From contig SHUV01000007.1 of NCBI GenBank assembly GCA_009694515.1, positions 1-34,312 on the forward strand: a stretch of DNA of 34,312 nucleotides, read 5' to 3'. Positions 9,007-19,366 of the stretch are shown one piece after another. Source of the stretch: Candidatus Planktophila sp. (GTDB lineage Bacteria > Actinomycetota > Actinomycetes > Nanopelagicales > Nanopelagicaceae). The notes below the pieces were generated by a model. The model ran no database searches. It had not been told where the DNA came from and worked only from the letters and a program-made list of their open reading frames with translations. Within the stretch, counting starts at the first letter, position 1, and each line of letters begins with the position of its first letter. Position numbers and translations under genes: made by a program.

Positions 9007-12000
9007 ATGAGTAAGCAGAACCCTTCATCATCACTTCGCCTGGTGCGCAGTAGTGATGGTGGGTTTCTGCCTTTCTCCAAGCCTCATCAACTCAGCGCCG
9101 AACAGATTGATTCGATAGCCCACCGCGGGAGCCCACTAATTATCACTGGCGCAACCGGCACTGGAAAAACAACAGTAGTTATTGAATGCGCGCTAGCGCG
9201 TATTGCAGCAGGTCAAAGCCCCGATTCAATTTTGATTATTGCTTACGGGCGCGAACGCGCATCTGAAATTCGCGATGCCATTGTTACTCGCTCAGCAAAG
9301 ACTGCACATGAACCACTAGCACGCACATTTCACTCTCTCGCTTATTCAATTCTTAAGATGCGCACAGCAGAACACGCGCGCGAGATTATTCTGTTATCGG
9401 GCGCCGAACAAGAGACATTTATCGCACAGTTACTAGCAGGTGATATCGAAGATGGTTATCAACAATGGCATGCCGACTTACAGCGCACCGAGCAATCACT
9501 AGGTGAGCCACTGCAGACACAAGGCTTTGTGCGCGAACTTCGCGATCTAATTATGCGGGCCAATGAACGTGGAATAACTCCAGATGAGTTAGAGCTCCGC
9601 GGCAAACAACTTGGTGAGAAGTATTGGCCAGGGGCCGCGCAATTCTGGAAGCGCTATTTAGGTGCCATGACGCTGCAAGAAGTGCTGGCCGGTGATGCCA
9701 AGGTGCGCATTGATCCATCAGAAATTATTAACACTGCAATTAATTATCTTCGCAGTAACTCAGAACTTCTGACAGAGCTGCGCGCACGATTTAGCACCAT
9801 CATTGTTGATGAATTCCAAGAAAGTGATCCAGCTCAGCGAAACTTATTGCACCTACTTGCTGGACAAGACCTGGTGATAGTCACCGATGTGGCAAGTGCG
9901 GTGGGAAGATTTCGTGGGGCTGATCCGGAAGGTGTTGGCGCCGTGCTTGATGCTTATGTGGCAAAGGGTGCGCAGAAGATTGAACTCACCACAAATTTCC
10001 GAGGTATACCTGCGGCGCAAGCAGTGCGACTCTTTTCTGAATCCGAGGAAGCGCAATACATTGCTTACCAATTTAAGCGGGCTCATCTCATGGGCGGGGT
10101 TGCCTATTCGCAGATGGCAGTCATTGTGCGCTCACATGGGCAGAGCGCAGCAGCTATTCGTAGAGCCTTTGCCCAAGTCGCTATTCCTACCGCCGGTGAT
10201 GTAGAAGCGATTGCCAATAACGCTGCCATTGCACCATTTCTACTGCTTGCACGAGTAGCAACTGGCACGCAACCACTAAACCTGGAAACGGCAGAGAAGT
10301 TACTCACCAGCGAATTTGGTGGAGCAACTTCGGTTTCACTGCGGCGCACGCGTGCGGCGCTACTCGCTGCGCGCGATGAATTGCTAGATAAGCGCTCTGG
10401 CACGCAACTAATTCTGGATGCCATCACTACTGGTGATGTTGCGATCGAAGATTCAGCCGAGCTATTGCGCATTCACACGCTCTTAGTGGCAGCAAAGAAA
10501 TCAATTGCCAAGAAGAGTGCCACGATTCACGATCTTTTATGGGCAATCTGGAATAACGCGGTTACCAGCGAGAATGTGAAGATTTCCGAATCATGGCGCA
10601 CTGCAGCACTTAAAGGTGGCTCCCGTGGAGCCGCAGCTGATCGAGATCTCGATGCCATGATTCAACTCTTTGATTCTGCAGCCCGCCACATTGAACGTTT
10701 TCCAGGTGCAAGGCCGGAACTCTTCTTGCAAGAGATTGAGAATGAAACAATTGTTTCTGACCTCATAACTTCGCGTGGAGTGCGCCCTGATGTTGTTGAG
10801 ATACTAACCGTGCATTCGGCAAAGGGACGACAGTGGAGCCAGGTTGCAGTTGCAGGTGTGCAAGAGGGCACCTGGCCGAATTTGAAGCAACGAAGTTCTT
10901 TACTGGGCGCTGAACGATTGGTCGAGCGCGTGCGACATGGTGATGAGCTTGCCCAAACTACGCTGGATATGATTGCTGCAGATTCGCTAGCCCAAGATGA
11001 AGCACGTTTATTTCACGTGGCAATTACTCGTGCTTCAGGCTCACTACTTGTCACAGCAGTTGCGCGCGAAGATCTCACGCCATCAATTTTCTTTGAAGAT
11101 TTTGCGCACTTATGTGGCGCCTCCGATGCTGCTATTGAAATTCCGCGACCACTGACGGCGCCGGCACTTGTTGCCACGTTGCGCCGGGAGGTAACTCTTA
11201 CTGGGAACACCGGTGCGGCTGCGCTTCTTAAGACTTTGAGCGCTAATGGAATACATCTAGCTGCGCCATCGCAATGGCTGGGAGCAGTGCCCATCACCAC
11301 CACTGCACCTGTCATCGATGCAAACGCACCAGTGCCAGTTTCACCATCAGGGGCAGAGAACTTTACTGAGTGCGGACTGAAATGGTTTTTGGAAAAGAGT
11401 GGTGGCACCGATGGCGATTCCACAGCGCAGTTACTCGGCTCTGTCATCCATGAGTTTGCTCGCCTCAAGGTCGATGAACCGGCAATTACTGATGAACAAC
11501 TGCAGCACAAACTCCTTGAGTCATGGCCGCTGATTGATGATAGTCAGGGCTGGATAAGCCATGCCGCCCTGGCGCGCGCACAAAAGATGCTGGAGCGATT
11601 TTCAATCTTTCACAGTAAGTCATTGGCTGATAACAACCGAAGCGTTGCAGGGGTAGAGCAGAGTTTTGAAATCACGGTAGGGCGAGCGGTCATTCGAGGA
11701 AACGTAGATCGAATTGAAGTCGATAGCGATGGCAAGCATTACATCATTGATTTTAAGACTGGTAAGAAAGAGATTTCGGCAGATGATGCCAAGACCAACC
11801 TGCAGCTTGCTTGTTACCAACTTGGTGTTGTTCTAGATGGCTTTGCTATGAAGTTAACGTCAACTGCTGTCTCTGGCGCGCAGCTTGTCTATCTGTCAAG
11901 TAAAAATAAGAGCTACAGCACCCGCGAACAGGATGCGCTAGTTGATGTTGCTGCCACCCAAACTATTCTGGAAGAGATTGCCGTTGGTATGGGCGGTGCC

Positions 12001-12093
12001 ACATTTACTGCACGCAAGAACGATATGTGTAAGGGTTGCAAGGTCAAACCTTCATGTCCGCTCTATCTTGAAGGTGCGGCGGTGCATCAATGA
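9007..12093 (+). CDS. adnA: Helicase-nuclease subunit AdnA
   Basis: First subunit of the actinobacterial AdnAB enzyme, which resects double-strand breaks for recombination. The 1028 residues hold an N-terminal UvrD-like motor with Walker A GATGTGKTT (48-56) and DExx motif VDEFQESD (Asp268-Glu269), then motif V TVHSAKGRQW and motif VI ARLFHVAITRA. A C-terminal RecB-type nuclease follows with GNVDRIE, IIDFKTGKK (Asp915, Lys917) and LQLACYQLG. Four Cys residues suit a [4Fe-4S] staple: Cys789 and Cys1008, 1011 and 1017 (CKGCKVKPSC). The usual motif III (GDxxQxIY..RGA) is degenerate here (DVASAVGRFRGAD, near 294), consistent with AdnA being the weaker motor in mycobacteria. The stop overlaps adnB by 4 nt (ATGA). 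A TAGGGT -10 candidate lies at 8989-8994. Confidence 0.92.
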   Translation: MSKQNPSSSLRLVRSSDGGFLPFSKPHQLSAEQIDSIAHRGSPLIITGATGTGKTTVVIECALARIAAGQSPDSILIIAYGRERASEIRDAIVTRSAKTAHEPLARTFHSLAYSILKMRTAEHAREIILLSGAEQETFIAQLLAGDIEDGYQQWHADLQRTEQSLGEPLQTQGFVRELRDLIMRANERGITPDELELRGKQLGEKYWPGAAQFWKRYLGAMTLQEVLAGDAKVRIDPSEIINTAINYLRSNSELLTELRARFSTIIVDEFQESDPAQRNLLHLLAGQDLVIVTDVASAVGRFRGADPEGVGAVLDAYVAKGAQKIELTTNFRGIPAAQAVRLFSESEEAQYIAYQFKRAHLMGGVAYSQMAVIVRSHGQSAAAIRRAFAQVAIPTAGDVEAIANNAAIAPFLLLARVATGTQPLNLETAEKLLTSEFGGATSVSLRRTRAALLAARDELLDKRSGTQLILDAITTGDVAIEDSAELLRIHTLLVAAKKSIAKKSATIHDLLWAIWNNAVTSENVKISESWRTAALKGGSRGAAADRDLDAMIQLFDSAARHIERFPGARPELFLQEIENETIVSDLITSRGVRPDVVEILTVHSAKGRQWSQVAVAGVQEGTWPNLKQRSSLLGAERLVERVRHGDELAQTTLDMIAADSLAQDEARLFHVAITRASGSLLVTAVAREDLTPSIFFEDFAHLCGASDAAIEIPRPLTAPALVATLRREVTLTGNTGAAALLKTLSANGIHLAAPSQWLGAVPITTTAPVIDANAPVPVSPSGAENFTECGLKWFLEKSGGTDGDSTAQLLGSVIHEFARLKVDEPAITDEQLQHKLLESWPLIDDSQGWISHAALARAQKMLERFSIFHSKSLADNNRSVAGVEQSFEITVGRAVIRGNVDRIEVDSDGKHYIIDFKTGKKEISADDAKTNLQLACYQLGVVLDGFAMKLTSTAVSGAQLVYLSSKNKSYSTREQDALVDVAATQTILEEIAVGMGGATFTARKNDMCKGCKVKPSCPLYLEGAAVHQ

Positions 12094-15000
12094 TTGAAAA
12101 ATACACACCTGATCAGGTCGCACAGATGATTATCTCTATCGATCCGACATTTCATCTTCCATCTGATGAGCAGCGCCCCATCATCTCTATCTTCGATAAT
12201 CCACTTGAGCCAGCTGTTGTCATTGCTGGCGCCGGCTCTGGCAAGACTGAGACCATGGCCGCGCGCGTTGTGTATTTAGTGGCCAATGGTTTCGCCCGCC
12301 CTGATCAAATTCTTGGACTTACCTTCACCCGCAAGGCCGCTGGCGAACTCAATACCCGAATTCGTAAACGCCTACGCCAATTTCAGCAGGCCGCTGATAA
12401 GCAAGGAATAGAGCGCACTTTTAGCAGCCTTGAGAGCGCAGTTACTACCTATCACTCCTATGCCGGGCGGTTACTGAGTGAACATGCAATTCGTTATGGC
12501 ATCGATGCCGATGTGCAGCCTTTGGGTGAGGCAGCGCTCTGGATGTCTGCCAATAAATTAGTACGCGAGTGGGATGACGGCAGCTTTAATTCAAATGATG
12601 CAGCAAGTACCGTTGTAAAGGATTTGCTCGGACTTACATCTATGGTCTTAGAACATCGAGTCAGTGTGGATCAAATACGAAGCGCCGATGAGAAAGTCCT
12701 TGAAGAACTTGCACAGATGACGGGTGCAACTAACGAAGAGACACGTAAAGTGGCAAAAGTACTTAACCAGCGCATTGCGATGTTGCCTATGATGCAAGCA
12801 TTTTTGGAGGAACGCAGAAAATCAGGTGAACTCTCATTTGATGATCAGATAGCACTGGCTGCAGATATTGCAGTCAACTTTGCCGATGTCGGTGTACTTG
12901 AACGTGCTAAGTATCCGGTTGTGCTTCTGGATGAATATCAAGATACATCGCAATCACAGGTGCGTTTACTTTCAGCGCTCTTCGGTGGCGGCCATCCAGT
13001 TACCGCCGTCGGTGACCCTTGCCAATCTATCTATACCTGGCGCGGTGCTTCATCTGGAACAATTAGCGCGTTTAATGCAAACTTTCCAAAGGGCGACGGT
13101 ACTACCGGTAAGCAGGTCTATGAATTACCGACTACTTATCGAAACGATAGATCAATTCTTGCTCTGGCAAATGAAATCTCGGCTGGCGTGCGAGAACTTG
13201 AGGGAATTGACGTTGCGCCTCTTAAGCCTCGCACCGATGCCGGTGCCGGCGATCTCACCTGCGGAATCTTTGAAAATCTTGAGGCAGAGGCAACAGCAAT
13301 CGCTGAATATTTCGCACCGCTTTGGAATAACCCAAGTCGCTTACAACCGCACCTAAAAGTTCCACGAACCTTCGCTGTTCTGGTGCGAAAGCGAGCACAG
13401 ATAGCGCTGATTCAAGAGGCGCTAGCAAAGGCTGGAATACCGGCTGAAGTCCTTGGTTTAGGCGGACTTGTGCATGTTCCTGAAATTGCAGATCTAGTTG
13501 CAATGCTTAAGGTTATTAACAACCCCAGCGCTGGTGCATCACTGATGCGTCATTTAACCGGGCCACGCATTAACTTAGGTCCGCGCGATATTGCAGCTCT
13601 GGGTAGGTTTGCACGCTCGCGCTCGGAATCTCTCTCATCTGATAGTCGCAGTATTGTGAAGAATATTGTTGCCGGCAACCCAGCATCGGCGGAAGCCGAT
13701 GATCAATTTATTGGAAGTGTCATTGACGCACTTGATGAAATTGAGAAGTGTGATAAATCTAAGTTCAGTAGCGCTGGCTACCAACGACTTGCAACTTTTG
13801 CCTCCGACCTACGTCGCTTGCGTTCTCGAGCCTCAGCACCCATTACCGATCTCATCGTTGAAATCGAACGCTATCTGAACTTAGAAACCGAAGTCATGTT
13901 ACGAGATGGTGGCACACATGGCCGTCGTCACCTTGATCGCTTTATGGATGAAGCAGCTAAGTTTGCTCGCAGCGGTGGCTCACTTTCTGCCTTCTTGCAA
14001 TGGCTCGATGTTGCAAGTGAAGAAGAAGGCGGACTCAAAGCCGGGGCGCCGGAGGCCGATGCCAGTGTTGTTCAGATTCTCACCGTGCACATGGCAAAAG
14101 GCGCCGAATGGGATGTTGTTGCAGTTCCAGGGTTAGCACAGGGCACATTTCCTGGAGCCAATGCAAGTGATCCTGATAATTGGATTACCAATGAACGCCA
14201 TATTCCTTTTTTACTGCGCGGAGATGCCGACATCCTGCCAACGTTTTCATGGAATGCATCAACAACTAATGCGCAAGCTAAAAAAGCGATAGATGCTTTT
14301 GCCCAAGAGTGCGTTGATTTTAAGTTGCGGGAAGAGATTCGTCTTGGCTATGTTGCCATCACACGTGCCCGCACACACTTATTCTGTTCGACTTCGTTCT
14401 GGCGCGATGGTGCAAAACCCGTTCCACCATCTGTGCTCTATGAGAAGGTGCAACAGGTAGCAAGTCAGTGCGGCACAGTGCTCAGCGCCCCAACCGCACC
14501 AGAGAGCACAGATCGAAACCCGGCCAAAGATATTGAGATCACAGCGCAGTGGCCACAAGATCCACTCGGAAATCGGCGCGCAGCTTTTGATCGCACGGTG
14601 GCACTTGTTGAATCAGCTGCGCCGTTAAACCTGGACGCACCTGCAACTGGAGAATTGGCGGAGTTGGTTGAAGATGCTCGAGCAATCATTGCTGAATTTG
14701 AAGAGTTTAAGTTAGGTGCGCGCGATGTTGTGTTGCCACCGCGCCTTTCTACCTCCACCCTCATTGCACTGCATGAAGATCCAGTAGAGCTTGCTCGAAA
14801 CATTCGCCGCCCAATGCCGCGAGCCATGGATGAATATTCACATCGCGGAACAGCATTTCACTTATGGATTGAGAACCATTTCAATGCCAAAACGCTCTTT
14901 GATGATGAAGATTTTGATCTGATCACACCTTTTGAGCAAGACCAGAAACTTGAAGATCTCAAAACGAAGTGGCTGGCATCTGAGTGGGCGAAGTTGCAAC

Positions 15001-15302
15001 CGCATGCAGTAGAAGTTCCTTTTGAGACTGTTATTGCTGGCGTGCTTGTGCGCGGTCGCATCGACGCTGTGTATAAGACCAGTAACGGTTTTGAAGTAGT
15101 TGACTGGAAGACTGGCTCGAAGACTTTAGGTGAATCATCAGCGGTGCAGCTAGCGGTCTATCGCCTGGCCTGGGCTAAGTTGCAGGCGATTGCAGTTGAG
15201 CACGTCTCGGCCGCTTTTTATTATGTTCCTATAAATAAAACAGATCGGCGCGCAAATCTTTTGAGTGAAGATGCGCTCACCGACCTGTTATTACTTAAGT
15301 AA
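12090..15302 (+). CDS. adnB: Helicase-nuclease subunit AdnB
   Basis: Second AdnAB subunit, 1070 residues, with an intact superfamily 1 motor: Walker A GAGSGKTE (47-54), FTRKAAGEL (motif Ia), LLDEYQDTSQSQ (Asp281-Glu282), GDPCQSIYTWRGAS (motif III), TTYRNDRSI (motif IV), TVHMAKGAEWDVV (motif V) and GYVAITRARTH (motif VI). The C-terminal nuclease has GRIDAVYK, VVDWKTGSK (Asp1005, Lys1007) and AVQLAVYRLAW. There is no Cys cluster, in contrast to AdnA. The ATGA overlap with adnA implies coupled translation and equal amounts. It ends one base before the convergent katG stop, with no terminator between, so the two mRNAs probably overlap at their 3' ends. Confidence 0.92.
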   Translation: MIEKYTPDQVAQMIISIDPTFHLPSDEQRPIISIFDNPLEPAVVIAGAGSGKTETMAARVVYLVANGFARPDQILGLTFTRKAAGELNTRIRKRLRQFQQAADKQGIERTFSSLESAVTTYHSYAGRLLSEHAIRYGIDADVQPLGEAALWMSANKLVREWDDGSFNSNDAASTVVKDLLGLTSMVLEHRVSVDQIRSADEKVLEELAQMTGATNEETRKVAKVLNQRIAMLPMMQAFLEERRKSGELSFDDQIALAADIAVNFADVGVLERAKYPVVLLDEYQDTSQSQVRLLSALFGGGHPVTAVGDPCQSIYTWRGASSGTISAFNANFPKGDGTTGKQVYELPTTYRNDRSILALANEISAGVRELEGIDVAPLKPRTDAGAGDLTCGIFENLEAEATAIAEYFAPLWNNPSRLQPHLKVPRTFAVLVRKRAQIALIQEALAKAGIPAEVLGLGGLVHVPEIADLVAMLKVINNPSAGASLMRHLTGPRINLGPRDIAALGRFARSRSESLSSDSRSIVKNIVAGNPASAEADDQFIGSVIDALDEIEKCDKSKFSSAGYQRLATFASDLRRLRSRASAPITDLIVEIERYLNLETEVMLRDGGTHGRRHLDRFMDEAAKFARSGGSLSAFLQWLDVASEEEGGLKAGAPEADASVVQILTVHMAKGAEWDVVAVPGLAQGTFPGANASDPDNWITNERHIPFLLRGDADILPTFSWNASTTNAQAKKAIDAFAQECVDFKLREEIRLGYVAITRARTHLFCSTSFWRDGAKPVPPSVLYEKVQQVASQCGTVLSAPTAPESTDRNPAKDIEITAQWPQDPLGNRRAAFDRTVALVESAAPLNLDAPATGELAELVEDARAIIAEFEEFKLGARDVVLPPRLSTSTLIALHEDPVELARNIRRPMPRAMDEYSHRGTAFHLWIENHFNAKTLFDDEDFDLITPFEQDQKLEDLKTKWLASEWAKLQPHAVEVPFETVIAGVLVRGRIDAVYKTSNGFEVVDWKTGSKTLGESSAVQLAVYRLAWAKLQAIAVEHVSAAFYYVPINKTDRRANLLSEDALTDLLLLK

Positions 15303-15303
15303 T

Positions 15304-17529
<2,226 letters not shown>

Positions 17530-17536
17530 CTAAAAA

Positions 17537-17547
17537 TAGACTGTCTA
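17537..17547. promoter_or_regulatory. Palindromic operator candidate for katG
   Basis: TAGACTGTCTA is a perfect inverted repeat of two 5-bp arms around one central base. It lies between the predicted katG start point (about 17552, minus strand) and the GGAGG at 17513-17517, that is about +5 to +15. This position suits a repressor that blocks transcription start or clearance, for example a peroxide- or metal-sensing Fur-type protein. The regulator itself is not in the window, so this is inference from position and symmetry. Confidence 0.5.
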
Positions 17548-17558
17548 GGTACGAGCAC

Positions 17559-17587
17559 AGGCTAGCCGAAGTGAGAAAAATTGTTAA
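17559..17587 (-). promoter_or_regulatory. katG promoter
   Basis: On the minus strand TTAACA (17582-17587, five of six consensus -35 bases) is followed after exactly 17 nt by TAGCCT (17559-17564, TAnnnT type). The predicted start lies near 17552, leaving a leader of about 45 nt that carries the palindrome and the GGAGG. The -35 overlaps the stop codon of the preceding gene (17584-17586), so katG can be transcribed on its own although it follows that gene on the same strand. Confidence 0.6.
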
Positions 17588-18411
17588 TTCGAAAGCTGGA
17601 TACCGATAGGCAGATGGTCACTTATCCCGGTGCGTGAGATGTCCATCACCGAAAATTCACCTGGATGTAAATCTTTGGCGAGTAGATAATCGAACTTAAT
17701 CGAAGCTCCCCAGCTGGGGTAGGTGTTGCCTGGCACCAGGGATTTCCAGGGTGATGCCACGGTGGGTATGTTCATCGGCAGATTGAGATCGCCCATGACA
17801 AGTGCGCGGGTATTAGATTCTTCTGCAATGTGTAGCGCCCATTTTTTGATTCTACGCAGTTGTCGCAAATTCAATCCTGGCACAAAAGAGAGATGGGTAT
17901 TCACAATTGTCCAACCATTTTCCAGGACAGCTGCAATTGCAAGACGTGGTTCATCTTTGACGTAAATAAAACGTGGTCTTCCTTTTCCAGTTTCATCACC
18001 AGGAACAATCAGCGGAAGTCCAAGTAGGGAGCGACCGAGATTTAATCTGTGCCATGACTTCACTGCAATCTTTGAGACTATTCCAATTCCATAACACTCG
18101 TGCATGAGTTCTGGATGAGAACTCTTATCTGTAATTAACTCAGGTTCATGCTCGTTTAATTTTCGCCACGATTCACCGGGTGTTCCAATCACGCTGGGAC
18201 CCATTGCCCAGTTGCGAGCACCAACGCTCTCTGCGATATCTCGAATCTGCGGGCGAGACTGTGAACGTGGCAGGAAGTGATCGACTTCCTGAAAGCCCAT
18301 CACATCTGAGTTCAATGACCGCACGGCAGCGGCAAGTTCGGCGGCCGTATCGGGTGAATTCCTAGGTGGGATTGAGATTCCATGCAGGATATTCCACGAG
18401 GTGATTCTCAC
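17584..18411 (-). CDS. Endonuclease/exonuclease/phosphatase (EEP) family protein
   Basis: A 275-residue EEP-fold hydrolase of unknown substrate (DNA, RNA cap, phosphoinositide and sphingomyelin hydrolases share this fold). Family motifs occur in the right order: the N-terminal SWNILHG, the metal-binding Glu in GFQEVDHF, NTHLSF, MGDLNLP and the C-terminal SDHLPIGIQ with its Asp-His pair. There is no signal peptide, so it is cytosolic. Two starts are possible: GTG at 18415-18417, or GTG at 18409-18411. I prefer 18411 (MRITSWNILHG), because a TAGTGT -10 element then lies 6 nt upstream, the distance seen for other apparently leaderless genes here. It is divergent from nudC. Confidence 0.82.
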   Translation of the reverse strand: MRITSWNILHGISIPPRNSPDTAAELAAAVRSLNSDVMGFQEVDHFLPRSQSRPQIRDIAESVGARNWAMGPSVIGTPGESWRKLNEHEPELITDKSSHPELMHECYGIGIVSKIAVKSWHRLNLGRSLLGLPLIVPGDETGKGRPRFIYVKDEPRLAIAAVLENGWTIVNTHLSFVPGLNLRQLRRIKKWALHIAEESNTRALVMGDLNLPMNIPTVASPWKSLVPGNTYPSWGASIKFDYLLAKDLHPGEFSVMDISRTGISDHLPIGIQLSN

Positions 18412-18417
18412 CCCCAC

Positions 18418-18430
18418 ACACTAGTAACCT
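18418..18430. promoter_or_regulatory. Mirror-image divergent -10 elements for the EEP gene and nudC
   Basis: Minus-strand TAGTGT (18418-18423) lies 6 nt from the GTG at 18411. Plus-strand TAACCT (18425-18430) lies 6 nt from the nudC GTG at 18437. One base (18424) separates them, exactly as in the xseA/ispH pair at 2099-2111. Neither gene shows a Shine-Dalgarno. The arrangement implies two mutually exclusive, leaderless divergent transcripts. Confidence 0.55.
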
Positions 18431-18436
18431 GCACCC

Positions 18437-19366
18437 GTGAGCGCGATAAATCAACACACCTCCCGCATTGATCGTGCCGGTGAACTTCGGGTGAAGCAGG
18501 AATCACTTGATCAATTGTGGCAACGCGCACAAATCTTGCAGATTGCAGAAGGTCGCATTGCAGCAGCTGATTCAAAATTGAGCCTGATCAGAGCCGAACA
18601 AGTGGCCGCACACATTTCAGCACACACATTTACTGAAGGAAGTCGCTACTTTTTAGGTTTAGATCTGCAAACCAAAGTACCTTTTTTTGCATGGGATACC
18701 GAGTGGGTTGGCACAATCCCGGATGAGGTCAAAGAAGTCGGATTCTCCACTGTTCGTGAGATTGGCTCGCTGCTGAGTGAACAAGAGTTAGAGATTTCAT
18801 TACATGCCATGGGGTTAAGTAATTGGCATCGGGCACATCCACGATGTCCGCGCTGCGGTGGCGCAACTCGAGTGGATCTAGGTGGAGCGGCGCGGGTGTG
18901 TGATGCTGATGGAAGCCAACATCATCCGCGTACCGATTCTGCGGTGATTGTTCTTGTCAAAGATCGAAGTGATCGCATTTTGCTTGGACATCAACCAATC
19001 TGGCCAGAAGGTCGCTTCTCTACCTTTGCTGGTTTTCTTGAACCCGGTGAAACATTTGAACAGTGCGTTGCGCGCGAGGTGCTAGAAGAGTCAGCAGTTG
19101 CGGTAACAGAGCTCAAGTATTTGGGATCACAACCGTGGCCATTTCCGGCCAGCATCATGATTGCATTTGAAGCGACGACAGATAATCCAGAGCGCGCACA
19201 AGGTGATGGGCAAGAAATCACGGAAGTGAAATGGTTTAGCCGCGCCGAGTTAAAGGCTGCGGCCGAAGATGGTTCACTCTTGCTCCCACCATCAATTTCA
19301 GTTGCCCGCAAGATGATTGAACGCTGGTTGGGTGAGAGCGCACCCGGCGGCCAGACATGGCGATAG
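18437..19366 (+). CDS. nudC: NAD(+) diphosphatase NudC (Nudix hydrolase)
   Basis: NudC cleaves NADH or NAD to the nucleotide halves and in other bacteria removes NAD caps from RNA. The 309-residue product has the family layout: an N-terminal domain, a zinc ribbon (Cys137, Cys140 and Cys155 in CPRCGG...VCDADGSQHHPRTD), the Nudix box GFLEPGETFEQCVAREVLEE (199-218) and the NudC signature SQPWPFPASIM (231 onward), which separates it from other Nudix enzymes. The fourth zinc Cys is absent, with Asp/His residues there, a pattern I recall from other actinobacterial NudC proteins. The GTG start follows a -10 element by 6 nt. It overlaps uvrD2 by 10 nt, an order also known from mycobacteria. Confidence 0.92.
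   Translation: MSAINQHTSRIDRAGELRVKQESLDQLWQRAQILQIAEGRIAAADSKLSLIRAEQVAAHISAHTFTEGSRYFLGLDLQTKVPFFAWDTEWVGTIPDEVKEVGFSTVREIGSLLSEQELEISLHAMGLSNWHRAHPRCPRCGGATRVDLGGAARVCDADGSQHHPRTDSAVIVLVKDRSDRILLGHQPIWPEGRFSTFAGFLEPGETFEQCVAREVLEESAVAVTELKYLGSQPWPFPASIMIAFEATTDNPERAQGDGQEITEVKWFSRAELKAAAEDGSLLLPPSISVARKMIERWLGESAPGGQTWR

Noticed and set aside
11013..11510. Open frame of 165 codons on the minus strand inside adnA
   Set aside because: It lies opposite the conserved motif VI to nuclease linker of AdnA and shows no protein-like features.
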